Origin: Acidimicrobiaceae bacterium
GTDB taxonomy: Bacteria > Actinomycetota > Acidimicrobiia > Acidimicrobiales > Aldehydirespiratoraceae
Assembly: GCA_009843735.1 (NCBI GenBank)
Contig: VYCW01000099.1
Span: 8,602-72,601, forward strand
Reading direction: 5' to 3'
Length of the DNA: 64,000 nucleotides
Within the stretch, counting starts at the first letter, position 1. Each line of letters opens with the position of its first letter. A program made the translations under genes and the position numbers. Positions 43,453-52,467 of this stretch are shown in pieces. The notes beneath the pieces are model-generated. The model was not told the origin of the DNA. It saw only the letters and a program-made list of their open reading frames with translations, and made no database searches.

Positions 43453-44232
43453 ATGAGACGGTTCGAGAACCAGGTGGTGGTGATCACCGGCGCGGCCACC
43501 GGGATCGGGGCGGCCACGGCGCGGCGGTTCGCCGCCGAAGGGGCCTGGATCGCCTGTCTCGACATCAACGACGCCGACAACGAGGCCACCGCCGCCGCGG
43601 CCCGGGCCGAGGGGGTCGAGGCGCTGGCGCTGCCCTGCGATGTGCGGTCCAGCCACGACCAGCAAGCCGCCTTCGACCGGGTGATTTCGGCCTGGGGGCG
43701 CATCGACGTGCTCGTCGCCTGTGCCGGCATCTACGTCGGCGGACCCCTGTCCGAGATTCCTCTCGACCGGTGGGAGGACATCGTGGCCGTCAACCTGACC
43801 GGGGTCCTCGTCTCGAACAGCCTGGCCGCGCCCGTTATGACGACTCAGGGCCGGGGCTCCATCATCAACATCGCGTCCATGGCGGCCAAGACGAGTTGGC
43901 CCTACTCCGCCGAGTACTCGGGCACCAAGAGCGGGGTGGTGGGGATCACCCGCTCGGCCGCCATGGAGCTGGGCCCCCACGGCATCACCGTCAACGCGGT
44001 GTGTGCGGGCAACACCCTCACCGACATGGTCCGCAAGGTGGCCACCGAGATCGGGGCCACGCTGGGCATGACCGCGAAGGAGTGGCTGGACATGCGGGCC
44101 AACGACACCGCCCTCAAGCGGCTGGCGCGGCCGGAGGAGATCGCCGGGGTGGTGGCCTTCCTGGCCAGCGAGGACGCCCGCTACCTCACCGGACAGGCCA
44201 TCGAGGTCGACGGCGGCCTCGTGCTCAGCTGA
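43453..44232 (+). CDS. Short-chain dehydrogenase/reductase (SDR)
   Basis: A 259-residue classical SDR: TGAATGIGAATARRF binds the cofactor, CLDIND at the end of the second strand with its aspartate indicates NAD(H), the ACAGIYVGG motif replaces NNAG, and the catalytic set is Ser in NIASMAAK with YSGTK. The C-terminal block YLTGQAIEVDGGLVLS is standard. The substrate is not apparent. It ends 22 bp from the converging hydroxyacid dehydrogenase operon and could serve the same pathway. Leaderless-type promoter. Confidence 0.9.
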   Translation: MRRFENQVVVITGAATGIGAATARRFAAEGAWIACLDINDADNEATAAAARAEGVEALALPCDVRSSHDQQAAFDRVISAWGRIDVLVACAGIYVGGPLSEIPLDRWEDIVAVNLTGVLVSNSLAAPVMTTQGRGSIINIASMAAKTSWPYSAEYSGTKSGVVGITRSAAMELGPHGITVNAVCAGNTLTDMVRKVATEIGATLGMTAKEWLDMRANDTALKRLARPEEIAGVVAFLASEDARYLTGQAIEVDGGLVLS

Positions 44233-44254
44233 CGGGCAGGGACGCCGACCAGTC

Positions 44255-45262
44255 TCAGGCGATCCGGTCGAACATGTCGGGCCGGATCTCGTTGATGGCC
44301 GGCTGACCGGCCAGGTAGCGGCAGACCTCCTCGGTGGCCATCTCCCCCATGCGGTGGCAGTTGTCGATGCAGCCCGCGATGTGAGGCGTCACCACCACGT
44401 TCTCCAGGCGCCGCAGCGGGCTGTCGGGAGCCGGTGGCTCGGGGTCGGTCACGTCGAGGAAGGCGAAGATGCGGCCGGTGGCCAGCTCGTCGACCAGAGC
44501 CGTCTCGTCGATGATGCCGCCCCGGGCGGTGTTGATCAGCACGGCGCCATCACCTAGACGGCTCAACTCGGCGGCACCGATCATGTGCCGGGTCTGGGCG
44601 GTCTCCGGGGCGTGGATGGACACGACATCGCTGCGTTCCATCAGGCCCGCGAGATCGACCTTCTCCACTCCGAGCGATGCGGCGTCGTCGTCACTGAGGT
44701 ACGGATCGGCGACCAGGATCGTCACCGAGAACGGAGCGAGCAGCTCGATCACGTGGCGGCCGACATTGCCCGCGCCGACAAGGCCCACCGTCGAGCGGTG
44801 CAGCTCCCGGGCGTCCCACCGGTCCCACACCGCGCTGTCCCGCCATCCGCCGTCGCGTACGTGGTTGCCGAGAGGCCAGATCCGTTTGCGGCCCACGATC
44901 ATCAACCCGAGGGTGGTCTCGGCCACATCCCGGGCCAGCGTGATGGACGCGCTGGTGACCCTTATGCCGCGGGCCCACACCGCGTCGGACACGAAGCGCT
45001 TCACGCTGCCGCCCATGTGAGCCATGTGTCCCAGCTGGGGCGCGGCCGCCACCACGTCGGCGTCGAGTTGGGCCACTCCCCAGCCGGTGATGCAGGCGTC
45101 GGCCCCGGACAGAACGGCCATCAGGTCCTGCTTGCCGGCCGGCTCGTTGCCAGCATGGTGCACGATCTCGGCCGCGGCCGCGAGGTCCTGGAGAGCCGCG
45201 GCGCTGAACATCCGACCGTAGTGGGACTGCCCGATGGTGATGGCGACTATCGGTCTGGTCAC
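44255..45262 (-). CDS. D-isomer-specific 2-hydroxyacid dehydrogenase
   Basis: A 335-residue NAD-dependent enzyme of the phosphoglycerate/formate dehydrogenase fold. Seen are the Rossmann loop VGLVGAGNVGRHVIELL, the substrate arginine in INTARGGIIDETALV, the Glu region FLDVTDPEPPAPDSPLRRLENVVVTPHIAG and the His/Asn of that block. I chose GTG 45262 ([13 protein letters not shown]) because AGGAGGGG lies just upstream and it overlaps the kinase stop (GTGA); the 623-residue track frame is an artefact through the kinase gene. As the last gene of the LLM-aldolase-kinase operon it probably oxidises or reduces a hydroxyacid formed in that pathway. Confidence 0.9.
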   Translation of the reverse strand: MTRPIVAITIGQSHYGRMFSAAALQDLAAAAEIVHHAGNEPAGKQDLMAVLSGADACITGWGVAQLDADVVAAAPQLGHMAHMGGSVKRFVSDAVWARGIRVTSASITLARDVAETTLGLMIVGRKRIWPLGNHVRDGGWRDSAVWDRWDARELHRSTVGLVGAGNVGRHVIELLAPFSVTILVADPYLSDDDAASLGVEKVDLAGLMERSDVVSIHAPETAQTRHMIGAAELSRLGDGAVLINTARGGIIDETALVDELATGRIFAFLDVTDPEPPAPDSPLRRLENVVVTPHIAGCIDNCHRMGEMATEEVCRYLAGQPAINEIRPDMFDRIA

Positions 45263-46500
45263 GCTGCCCCTCCTAAAGGCGCCCACCCTAGGGCCGCCCC
45301 GGCCAGCCGGGCCGCGCCAACGGCCGCCAGACTGGCATCGGACCGCGAAACCACCGGCCGGTCGATGGTGGCGGCAATCACCTCGACGAGTTCGTCGAAC
45401 CGGGTTCCGCCTCCCACCATGACCAACTCGCCGCCGCCTGCTACCTCGCCGGCGCCGTCGAGAGCCCGGCGCACATTGAGCGCACAGGTCTTGAACGCGG
45501 TTGCCATACCTGCCAGGGATGTGTCGGCCAGCATCGCCCCCAGACCGCCGAGATTCCGCGACGCGGTCCAGCGCCCGGGCACCACGTGGGGGCTGAGGTT
45601 CAGACCGGCGGGCAGGGCGGCGACGTCGGCGTGTCCGGTCACCAGGGTCAACACCCACGAGGTACCGGCCGACAGGAACAGGTCGCCGGGGTCGGCCACA
45701 CCAAGCCCCAGAGCCGCGCAGGCCTGGTCGTGGCCGCCGACGACGACCGGGGTGCCGGCCTCCAGGCCCAGCGCGGCCGCGGCCTCGCCTGTCAGCGCTC
45801 CTGCAACCGTGCCGGACTCCCGGATCGACGACAGCGCGCTCTGTTCGATGCCGGCGACCCGGCACAACTCCGGGCTCCAGCTGCGGGTTGCGACATCCAT
45901 CAACTGCATCCCGGAGGCGTTGGACGGGTTGGTGGCCCACTGCCCGGTCAGGCAGGACATGAGGTAGTCGTCCACCGAGGCCCACCGGTCCACGGGGCCC
46001 GGACTCCCCTCGGCGCTCGGGTCTGAACCGGCCGCCTGCAGCCAGGCGATGGTCGGCAGGCCGGCCCCCGGCGCGGGTGCCCAGCCGCTGACAGCCCTGA
46101 TCCGCTCGGCCGCGTCGCTGGGCCAACTCTCCACCACAGCCCGGGATCGGGTGTCCATCCAGGTGATGGCCCGCTCTGGACGGCCGCCGGACGGCACCGG
46201 GATCACCGAGCCGCTCTGGGCGGCCACGGCCAGCGCAGCCACCCCGACACCGGGGTCGAGAGCCCCTGCTGCGGATCGGCTCGCGGCTGCCAACGCTCGC
46301 CAGATCTCGCCGGGATCCTGCTCGCTGCCTCCCTCTGGTGTCGAGCGGGTGGCGATCGGATCCGATCTGGCGGTGGCCAGGATCCGGCCCGTCCGGTGTA
46401 CGGCGAGGGCCTTGGCCGAGGTGGTGCCCGCATCCAGTCCCAGGACAACCTCAGCGGTGGAGTCGCCGCCGGAGGCTCGGCCGGACCCAGCCGCACTCAC
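45259..46500 (-). CDS. FGGY-family carbohydrate kinase
   Basis: Phosphorylates a sugar or polyol with ATP. The 413-residue protein starts with the phosphate-1 motif [21 protein letters not shown], has the substrate region [23 protein letters not shown], the central [17 protein letters not shown] with its catalytic aspartate, [12 protein letters not shown] and the adenosine motif [24 protein letters not shown]. At about 410 residues it is shorter than xylulokinase (about 490). Pairing with a class I DhnA/LsrF aldolase recalls LsrK-LsrF and other kinase-aldolase sugar routes. Substrate unknown. It is 4 nt from the aldolase gene and overlaps the dehydrogenase gene. Confidence 0.9.
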   Translation of the reverse strand: MSAAGSGRASGGDSTAEVVLGLDAGTTSAKALAVHRTGRILATARSDPIATRSTPEGGSEQDPGEIWRALAAASRSAAGALDPGVGVAALAVAAQSGSVIPVPSGGRPERAITWMDTRSRAVVESWPSDAAERIRAVSGWAPAPGAGLPTIAWLQAAGSDPSAEGSPGPVDRWASVDDYLMSCLTGQWATNPSNASGMQLMDVATRSWSPELCRVAGIEQSALSSIRESGTVAGALTGEAAAALGLEAGTPVVVGGHDQACAALGLGVADPGDLFLSAGTSWVLTLVTGHADVAALPAGLNLSPHVVPGRWTASRNLGGLGAMLADTSLAGMATAFKTCALNVRRALDGAGEVAGGGELVMVGGGTRFDELVEVIAATIDRPVVSRSDASLAAVGAARLAGAALGWAPLGGAA

Positions 46501-46504
46501 CGGA

Positions 46505-47284
46505 TCACCCTCCGAGAATCGTGAGGGCGTCCTCGACGCTTGCGCCGTCGTGCACGACCGCGGCCACCGCCCGGGTCATGGCCGTGGGGTTCTCGCTCTG
46601 GAACACGTTCCGACCCATGGCCACGCCGGCCCCGCCCGCATCGACCGCGTCGGAGATGCTGGCCAGGGCGGCGGCCTCCGACCCCTTGGAGCCTCCCAGG
46701 ATCACCACCGGCGCGAAGGTCGAAGAGGTGACCCGGACGAAGTCCTCGCAGTAGGGGGCCTTGATGAAGTCGGCCCCCAACTCGGCTCCCAGCCGGGCAG
46801 CGAAGGCCACCGCGTCAGGGCCGCGAAGCTCCGGAGGTGAGTCGAAGCCGCCGGGCACCATCTCGGCCATCACCGGCAGGTCCGATCGATGGGCCTCGCC
46901 GATGGTGCGGGCCAGGGTGCGCAGGGTGGCCGCCTCCGCGGGGGAGCCGGGCAGGGCGGTGACCGCCAAGGCGTCGGCTCCGACCCGGAGCGCGTCCTCG
47001 ACCCCGAAGAACTGCCCGACCGAACCGCTGCTGGGCGTGCCGAGGTTGCTCTCCGAACCGTCACTTCGGAGAATGAGCCCGACCCCCTCCAGCTCGGCCG
47101 CGAACCTCGCGGCGATCCCGTAGGACGTCAGGATGGCGTCGGGACCGCCCGCCACCACCGCCGCGATGGTGTCGCCGGGCCGCTCGAAGCCGGAGCAGGG
47201 TCCGTCGATGAGCCCGTGGTCCAGGGCGATGATCACCGCCCGCCCGTCGGCGCCGAATATGCGGTCGAGATGCCGTGAGGCCAT
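46505..47284 (-). CDS. Class I aldolase of the DeoC/FbaB/LsrF family
   Basis: A 259-residue TIM-barrel aldolase. The N-terminal [15 protein letters not shown] and the Schiff-base lysine in [12 protein letters not shown], followed by [12 protein letters not shown] and [17 protein letters not shown], place it with the archaeal-type fructose-bisphosphate aldolase, LsrF and related thiolases/aldolases. With a sugar kinase directly after it, it most likely cleaves the phosphorylated product of that kinase, but the exact carbon skeleton cannot be told. A TAGATT hexamer, 6 nt before the ATG, overlaps the stop of the LLM gene, so it may also have a promoter of its own. Confidence 0.88.
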   Translation of the reverse strand: MASRHLDRIFGADGRAVIIALDHGLIDGPCSGFERPGDTIAAVVAGGPDAILTSYGIAARFAAELEGVGLILRSDGSESNLGTPSSGSVGQFFGVEDALRVGADALAVTALPGSPAEAATLRTLARTIGEAHRSDLPVMAEMVPGGFDSPPELRGPDAVAFAARLGAELGADFIKAPYCEDFVRVTSSTFAPVVILGGSKGSEAAALASISDAVDAGGAGVAMGRNVFQSENPTAMTRAVAAVVHDGASVEDALTILGG

Positions 47285-47290
47285 AGGAAG

Positions 47291-47296
47291 AATCTA
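47291..47296 (-). promoter_or_regulatory. Possible internal -10 element TAGATT of the aldolase gene
   Basis: On the minus strand the TAG stop of the LLM gene is the start of TAGATT, with a 6-nt spacer to the aldolase ATG. Confidence 0.4.
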
Positions 47297-48262
47297 GGGC
47301 CGCGCCCCGGCGATGATGGGCAGCGAGTCGGCCAGCACCGCGAGGTTCTCGTCGAGTTCGGACGACAGGGCGTCGATCAGCACGCCCGACAGGCCGTGGG
47401 CACGCGACAGCCGCTCCACCTCGATCCGGCACTCCTCGGCGGTTCCCGACACCTGGTATCGCCGGAGCAGGTCGCCGGTCACCAGCCCGTCCACGAGCCC
47501 GGGCTGGTTGCTGGCCGCGGCGTGCTCCACCACCGCGATCTCGTCGGGAGCCAGGCCTAGAGACTCCAGCACCCGCCGGGGCGAGTCCATCAGCACGAAC
47601 GACAGGGTGCGGCGCTGACCTTCCAGCAATTCGGGCGTGTAGCAGATCCGTCCTAGGTAGAAGCGGCTCGGCTCGGGCCGGCCCGCGGCCGCTGCCTTCA
47701 CGAGGCTCAGGGCCGCTCCGAGGTCGGGCTTGACGGTGAGAACGACGCCGTCGGCCTGCTGCCCGGCCAGCTCGAGCAGGCGCGGGCCCCGGCTCGCGAT
47801 CCAGATCGGGATGGGCTGAGGCCCCATGCCGAGCTGGGCCCGGTCGAGGGAGCACGTCCGGCCCCTCCAGCTCACCTCCCGGCCCGACCACAGCCCCTTG
47901 AGCACCTCCAGGGTGTCGGCCACCACTCGGGCCGGGCGGGCTCGCTCGATCCCCATCGGGCTCAGCACCATCGACCCTCCGGCCAGTAGGACGACCACGA
48001 GCCGCCCGCCCGACAGCTCGTTGACGGTGGCCGCGGCCGCGGCGGTCACGGCCGGATGGCGGGTATAGCCGTTGGTCAACACGCCCAGGGTGATCCGTTC
48101 TGTGGCCCGGGCGATGGCGCCCAGGCAGGCATAGACGTCGGGATGGAACCCCTCGTCGGCCACCAGGCAGTAGTCGTATCCGAGCCGCTCCGCCTCGGCG
48201 GCCACCGCGATGACGTCGCCCGACGACATCAGCGGCACGATGTGGACCCCGGCGGCGACCAT
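47294..48262 (-). CDS. LLM-class (F420-dependent type) oxidoreductase, operon head
   Basis: A 322-residue TIM-barrel protein of the bacterial luciferase-like group: MVAAGVHIVPLMSSGDVIAVAAEAERLGYDYCLVADEGF, then TERITLGVLTNGYTRHPAVTAAAAATVNELSGGRLVVVL and PIPIWIASRGPRLLELAGQQADGVVL. The layout matches 5,10-methylenetetrahydromethanopterin reductase-like F420 enzymes rather than FMN luciferases. In this operon it may perform the first redox step on a sugar or sugar acid. Start ATG 48262 with CCGGAGC upstream. The cofactor assignment is by family, not proven. Confidence 0.85.
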   Translation of the reverse strand: MVAAGVHIVPLMSSGDVIAVAAEAERLGYDYCLVADEGFHPDVYACLGAIARATERITLGVLTNGYTRHPAVTAAAAATVNELSGGRLVVVLLAGGSMVLSPMGIERARPARVVADTLEVLKGLWSGREVSWRGRTCSLDRAQLGMGPQPIPIWIASRGPRLLELAGQQADGVVLTVKPDLGAALSLVKAAAAGRPEPSRFYLGRICYTPELLEGQRRTLSFVLMDSPRRVLESLGLAPDEIAVVEHAAASNQPGLVDGLVTGDLLRRYQVSGTAEECRIEVERLSRAHGLSGVLIDALSSELDENLAVLADSLPIIAGARP

Positions 48263-48289
48263 GCTCCGGTACAGGCGTCAGCGGCCCGA

Positions 48290-49042
48290 TCAGCCGTGGG
48301 CGTGCTTGCGGTGCCCGTAGCGCTGGCCGCCGTCCACGGTGAGAACCTCGCCCGTTATGTAGTCGGCCTCGATCAGGAACTGGACCGCCTGGCCCATCTC
48401 AACGGGGGTGCCCCACCGCCCCACGAGAGTCTCGTCGGCCACCCGCTGGTAGGTGGCGTCGTCGTAGTCGGCGGGGCGCAGTGCCGGGCCCGGGACCACC
48501 GCGTTGACCCTGATGGCGGGGGCCAGATCCAGGGCCAGCTGGCGGGTCAGGGAGATGATCGCCCCCTTGCCCACCGAGTGGCCGGCGAACCCCGGCCAGG
48601 GCTCGAACGCGCTCAGATCACCGATGCTGACGATCACTCCGGAGCCGTTGGCCAGCATGACCGGAGCCACCCGGTTGGCGCAGTAGAAGGGGCCGTGGAC
48701 GAGAGTGTCGATCGACCGGTGCCACACGGTCAGATCGTCGGTCGGGAACTCTCCGAAGGCGAAGGTGGACGCATTGTTGACCAGCACGTCGATGGTGCCG
48801 AAACGGTCGGTCGCGGCCGCCACCATGGCCTGGACCTGGCCGTCGTCGGTGACATCGGCCGCTACCGGCAAGGCCTGCACGCCCAGTGCCTCGGCATCGG
48901 CTGCGGTGCGGCGAGCCTCGTCGGCCGAGGTGTTGTAGTTGATCACCACGTTGGCCCCGGCCCGGGCCAGGGTCAGGGTGATGCCCCGACCGACCCGCTT
49001 GGCTCCCCCGGTCACGAGGGCCGTCCGGCCGGCAAGATCCAT
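48290..49042 (-). CDS. SDR-family protein with altered active-site tyrosine
   Basis: A 250-residue SDR with [27 protein letters not shown], a TGxxxRxG cofactor motif of the pteridine reductase/FolM style, and NNAS. The C-terminal block [23 protein letters not shown] is normal. The catalytic YxxxK is replaced by HSVGK: the frame reads [15 protein letters not shown], so the tyrosine that donates the proton is histidine. The lysine and the serine region (VSIGDLSAF) remain. Activity may be altered or lost. The histidine-rich tail GHRKHAHG is unusual. A CATACT hexamer lies 6 nt before the ATG. Confidence 0.88.
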   Translation of the reverse strand: MDLAGRTALVTGGAKRVGRGITLTLARAGANVVINYNTSADEARRTAADAEALGVQALPVAADVTDDGQVQAMVAAATDRFGTIDVLVNNASTFAFGEFPTDDLTVWHRSIDTLVHGPFYCANRVAPVMLANGSGVIVSIGDLSAFEPWPGFAGHSVGKGAIISLTRQLALDLAPAIRVNAVVPGPALRPADYDDATYQRVADETLVGRWGTPVEMGQAVQFLIEADYITGEVLTVDGGQRYGHRKHAHG

Positions 49043-49048
49043 CGGGCG

Positions 49049-49054
49049 AGTATG
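49049..49054 (-). promoter_or_regulatory. -10 element CATACT of the SDR gene
   Basis: Minus-strand CATACT with a 6-nt spacer to the ATG at 49042. It lies back to back with the nucS promoter. Confidence 0.45.
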
Positions 49055-49094
49055 CCACCCGGGCCGGCGCCGCAGGTCAGCGGGGCGGGCGCGC

Positions 49095-49100
49095 TAGTTT
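49095..49100 (+). promoter_or_regulatory. -10 element TAGTTT of nucS (leaderless)
   Basis: TAGTTT, 7-nt spacer, then GTG at 49108. The track's TTG start (49099) would overlap the hexamer. Confidence 0.6.
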
Positions 49101-49107
49101 GCTGGCG

Positions 49108-49776
49108 GTGCGGCTCGTGATCGCCCGCTGCACCGTCGACTACGACGGCCGCCTGCAGGCCCCCCTGCCCCCGGCCGTCCGCCTCATCATGGTCAAGGCC
49201 GACGGCTGCGTGGCCGTCCACGCCGACGGTGGCGCCTACAAGCCGCTCAACTGGATGAACGCCCCGAACCGGCTGGTGATCGACGAGGCGGCCGGCGTTT
49301 GGAGCGTCACCGCGCCCGGCCGCAGCGACTCTCTCGTCATCAGGATCGAGGAGATCCTCCACGACAGCACCCACGAGATGGGCACCGATCCCGGTCTGCG
49401 GAAGGACGGCGTCGAGGCGCAGATGCAAGCGCTCCTCGCAGAGAATCCGGACGCCATCGAGGACGGCTTCATCCTGGTGCGCCGCGAGTTTCCTACCGCC
49501 ATCGGCCCCGTGGACCTGCTGTGCCGCGACGCCTCCGGCAACGCGGTGGCGGTAGAGGTGAAGCGCAACGGCGAGATCGACGGCGTGGAGCAGCTGACCC
49601 GGTACCTGCACTACCTGAACTCCGACCCGAGCCTGGCGCCGGTCCGGGGCGTGTTCGTGGCCCGGACCATCAAGCCCCAGGCCAGGGTGCTCGCGGCCGA
49701 CCGCGCCATCGACTGCGTTGAGGTGGACTACGACGAACTGCGCGGCATCGAGTCCCCGGAACTCCGTTTGTTCTGA
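49108..49776 (+). CDS. nucS: Mismatch-specific endonuclease NucS
   Basis: Cuts both strands at mismatches and provides the non-canonical, MutS/MutL-independent mismatch repair of actinobacteria and archaea. The 222-residue protein starts [16 protein letters not shown], has an N-terminal DNA-binding domain ([11 protein letters not shown]) and a RecB-like nuclease domain with the catalytic set [29 protein letters not shown] and [24 protein letters not shown]. The C-terminus ends RLF (SPELRLF), the sliding-clamp-binding tail known in this family. It is followed by a 197-bp gap that holds repeat copy B. Confidence 0.96.
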   Translation: MRLVIARCTVDYDGRLQAPLPPAVRLIMVKADGCVAVHADGGAYKPLNWMNAPNRLVIDEAAGVWSVTAPGRSDSLVIRIEEILHDSTHEMGTDPGLRKDGVEAQMQALLAENPDAIEDGFILVRREFPTAIGPVDLLCRDASGNAVAVEVKRNGEIDGVEQLTRYLHYLNSDPSLAPVRGVFVARTIKPQARVLAADRAIDCVEVDYDELRGIESPELRLF

Positions 49777-49837
49777 CCCTCGCGGCCTACTACGAGCGGG
49801 GATTGATCGGCAGTCCCTCGCGGCGCAGAGTGGTCAT

Positions 49838-49928
49838 TCCCGCTCTTGTTCGCTTCGCTCACGGGCCGCTCGGGCCACGGCCTCGCGCCGTATGGATCGC
49901 ATTGCTCCATCTACTCGCTCGGCCTCTT
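49838..49928 (-). repeat. Dispersed repeat, copy B (nucS-VanW gap)
   Basis: Core 49838-49885 tcccgctcttgttcgcttcg ... ggccacggcctcg, variable middle, tail ctcgctcggcctct at 49914-49927. It differs from copy A in only a few core positions (cttcg for ctgcg). Confidence 0.8.
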
Positions 49929-49961
49929 GGACGGAAGTCCGGTGGCGTCACCGGGTGCGAG

Positions 49962-49967
49962 TACCCT
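49962..49967 (+). promoter_or_regulatory. -10 element TACCCT of the VanW-family gene (leaderless)
   Basis: TACCCT, 6-nt spacer cgcatc, then GTG at 49974. Confidence 0.6.
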
Positions 49968-49973
49968 CGCATC

Positions 49974-51869
49974 GTGCTGAGACGGCTGCGGCGGCCCGAT
50001 GTCCGGTACTCGCGGCTGTGGCAGGTCATCGTCGGGCTCGCGGTGCTCCTAGCCGCGCTGATCGTCGGGTGGCAGGTGTACGAGTCGGGCCAAGACTCCG
50101 AGATCCGTGAGGGCGCGGTCGTGGCCGGGGTGGACATCGGGGGGCTGGAGCCCGAGGAGGCAGTCACCGCGCTCGAACCAGTCGTCCAAGAGGTCGCCGA
50201 GACCACCGTCGAGCTGCAGTTCCTGGATCAGACCATCACCGTGACCGCCGCCGAACTAGGAATCTCCGTGGATGCGGAGCGGACCCTCGCCGAGGCCGAC
50301 AACCCTCCCCCGCCAGTGGTGCGGCCGGCGGCATGGCTCTACGACCTGTTCGCCAGCCGGGATGTGGATCTCGCGGTCACGACCGACTTGGGAACGCTGG
50401 CCAGCACCGTCGACCCCTACACCGACCCCGAGACCCCCCGGATCGAGCTCGTCGATGGAGCCTTCCGGCCGGTGTTGAGCACCGACGTGCCGGTGCCCGA
50501 CATGGATCTGCTGGCGCAGCGGCTGGAGGCGGCCGTGCTCCGGAACGTGGGCGGCAGGGTTGCGGTCGAGGTACCGATCGGCGGCATGGAGCCGGCCGAT
50601 CCGATCGCGGTGGCTCTGGCCACGGCCTTGGCGGTGCGGGCCAACGACATCACCGCGGGCGGGGTGACGCTCCAGCTCGAGGGGACCGCCGAGACGTTCA
50701 GCATCGGCGAACTGCAGCTGCGCCACTTCATGGTTCTCGAAGGCGAGCAGCACGACACGCAGCTGGCTCTCGACTCGAGGATCGCAGGCACCCTCGCCAG
50801 CCTCTTCGTGGGCATCGGCGCCGAGGGGATACCGGCCACTCTCGGCCTCGACGAGGCCGGCAGCGTCACCATCTCCGACGGCGTGCCCGGGTTCAGGTGC
50901 TGTCACGAGACCGCAGCCGAGGTGCTGCTGGCCGGGTTGATGGAGGATCGGGACCCGGTGATGCTGCCAGCCGCCCCCGCACCCCATCCCCGGGGGCGGG
51001 AGTGGGCCGAGTCGATGGGAATCACCCACCTGGTCGCCGAGTTCACCACCCCCTTCACACCAGGCCAGGACCGGATAATCAACATCGCCCGCATCTCGGA
51101 GTTGACCCGCGGCGTGGTCATCGAGCCGGGCCAGCGCTTCTCGGTCAACGAGTACGTCGGGCCCCGCACGGTCGCCAACGGGTTCGTCCCGGCCGCGATG
51201 ATCCTCGACGGCGTGTTCGTGGACTCGGTGGGCGGAGGAATCTCGCAGTACGCGACCACGCTGTTCAACGCCGCCTTCTTCGCGGGACTCGACTTCATCG
51301 ACTACCAGAGCCACTCGATCTATCTCAGCCGCTACCCCTACGGGCGCGAGGCCACCGTCTCGTACCCGGCCCCCGACCTGATAGTCGAGAACAACACGCC
51401 CTACGGGGTCATGTTGTGGCCCACCACCGGCGACAGCTCGATCACGGTGCGGCTCTACTCGACACCCTGGGTTCTGGCCGACCAGACCAACCAGTGGTCC
51501 GAGCCCCGGGGAACGTCGTGTACCCGAGTGGTCACCGAGCGCACCCGGACCTGGCTCGAGGACGGGCGGAGCGAGACCGACACGGTGCGGGCCCTATACC
51601 GCCCCGAGGGCCTCAACTGTGACGGAACCCCGTCGGTCACAACAACAACCACCACCACAACGACCATCGCGCCGGAGTCGACCATCCCTCCAGAGGGAAG
51701 CGAGTACGAGGGGGCCGGCGGGGGCGGGAGCGACCAGCTCGAGCCCGCCGGCAGCGGCGACGGGTCCCAGAGCGGCGAAACCACCGGCAGCGACAACTCC
51801 CCGAGCGGCGAGACCAGCAGCGGCGACGACACCGGCAGCACCCCTGCCACGACCATTCCTGACGAGTGA
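49974..51869 (+). CDS. VanW-family envelope protein with peptidoglycan-binding-type domain
   Basis: A 631-residue membrane-anchored protein. After the basic start VLRRLRRPDVRYSRLW comes one membrane helix (VIVGLAVLLAALIVGWQVY, about 17-37), then two repeated domains of the PG_binding_4 type (one beginning GAVVAGVDIGGLEPEEAVTALEP), then the VanW domain (about 345-500: ISELTRGVVIEPGQRFSVNEYVGPRT, GGGISQYATTLFNAAFFAGL, ERYPYGREATVSYP-like). The C-terminal tail is low-complexity (a threonine run, then Gly/Ser/Pro/Glu). VanW proteins sit outside the membrane and associate with cell wall; their activity is not defined. The 57 codons before GTG 49974 in the track are the translated repeat and are rejected. 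A PAP2 phosphatase overlaps its end. Confidence 0.88.
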   Translation: MLRRLRRPDVRYSRLWQVIVGLAVLLAALIVGWQVYESGQDSEIREGAVVAGVDIGGLEPEEAVTALEPVVQEVAETTVELQFLDQTITVTAAELGISVDAERTLAEADNPPPPVVRPAAWLYDLFASRDVDLAVTTDLGTLASTVDPYTDPETPRIELVDGAFRPVLSTDVPVPDMDLLAQRLEAAVLRNVGGRVAVEVPIGGMEPADPIAVALATALAVRANDITAGGVTLQLEGTAETFSIGELQLRHFMVLEGEQHDTQLALDSRIAGTLASLFVGIGAEGIPATLGLDEAGSVTISDGVPGFRCCHETAAEVLLAGLMEDRDPVMLPAAPAPHPRGREWAESMGITHLVAEFTTPFTPGQDRIINIARISELTRGVVIEPGQRFSVNEYVGPRTVANGFVPAAMILDGVFVDSVGGGISQYATTLFNAAFFAGLDFIDYQSHSIYLSRYPYGREATVSYPAPDLIVENNTPYGVMLWPTTGDSSITVRLYSTPWVLADQTNQWSEPRGTSCTRVVTERTRTWLEDGRSETDTVRALYRPEGLNCDGTPSVTTTTTTTTTIAPESTIPPEGSEYEGAGGGGSDQLEPAGSGDGSQSGETTGSDNSPSGETSSGDDTGSTPATTIPDE

Positions 51870-51871
51870 CC

Positions 51872-52396
51872 ATGGGATCCGGCGACGAGAGGATCGACAG
51901 CATCGACCAGGCCATCGACGAGTGGTGGGACCGCCGGCTCAGGGACAGGCCCGCGCTCGACCGTCTCATGTACTCGGCATCGGAGGCGGCCAACCACTCG
52001 ATGCTCTGGTACGCGCTGGGGGCGGCACAGGCCGTGGTGCGCCGGGACGCCCGCCCCGCCTGGCAGCTGGGCGTGGCGCTGCTGGGGGAGGCTGCGCTGG
52101 TCAACGGCATCATCAAGACGATCTTCGGGCGCCGCAGACCGGTGTTCAAGGGGCCGCGGCCCCATTCGCTGCGCCAACCGCTCACCAGCAGCTTCCCCAG
52201 CGGCCACGCCAGCGCGGCCATGGTGGCCGCCTCGCTGCTGTCGCGCCGCAGCCCCTGGGCCCCCGCGTATTACGCCCTGGCCCTGGTCGTGGCGCTCAGC
52301 CGGATCCACGTGCGTATCCATCACGCCAGCGACGTGACCGCGGGCATGGCCGTCGGCGCGGTGCTCGGCGCTACGGCCCGCCGGCTGCTGCGCTGA
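51872..52396 (+). CDS. PAP2-superfamily membrane phosphatase
   Basis: Dephosphorylates lipid phosphates, commonly undecaprenyl pyrophosphate, phosphatidylglycerol phosphate or phosphatidate. The 174-residue protein has the three PAP2 motifs: KTIFGRRRP, SFPSGHAS and SRIHVRIHHASD. Predicted helices surround them. ATG 51872 is preferred; GTG 51866 overlaps the upstream stop (GTGA) and adds two residues. Location directly after a VanW-type wall protein suggests recycling of a cell-wall lipid carrier, which is inference. Confidence 0.88.
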   Translation: MGSGDERIDSIDQAIDEWWDRRLRDRPALDRLMYSASEAANHSMLWYALGAAQAVVRRDARPAWQLGVALLGEAALVNGIIKTIFGRRRPVFKGPRPHSLRQPLTSSFPSGHASAAMVAASLLSRRSPWAPAYYALALVVALSRIHVRIHHASDVTAGMAVGAVLGATARRLLR

Positions 52397-52454
52397 GGCC
52401 GCGTGGGCTCGGGCGACGCCGGCTGCGCCGCGGCGTCACGCTCGGGACAATAAC

Positions 52455-52460
52455 TAGGAT
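52455..52460 (+). promoter_or_regulatory. -10 element TAGGAT of the SDR gene (leaderless)
   Basis: TAGGAT, 7-nt spacer cggcttc, then GTG at 52468. Confidence 0.6.
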
Positions 52461-52467
52461 CGGCTTC

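Noticed and set aside
45263-46126. The 623-residue track ORF as a fusion of a novel domain to the hydroxyacid dehydrogenase
   Set aside because: The extra part is a shadow of the FGGY kinase gene. GTG 45262 has a strong Shine-Dalgarno sequence and overlaps the kinase stop.
49803-49973. N-terminal extension of the VanW-type protein through repeat copy B
   Set aside because: The leaderless promoter at 49962 and the membrane anchor just after GTG 49974 fix the start; the extension is the repeat read by chance.
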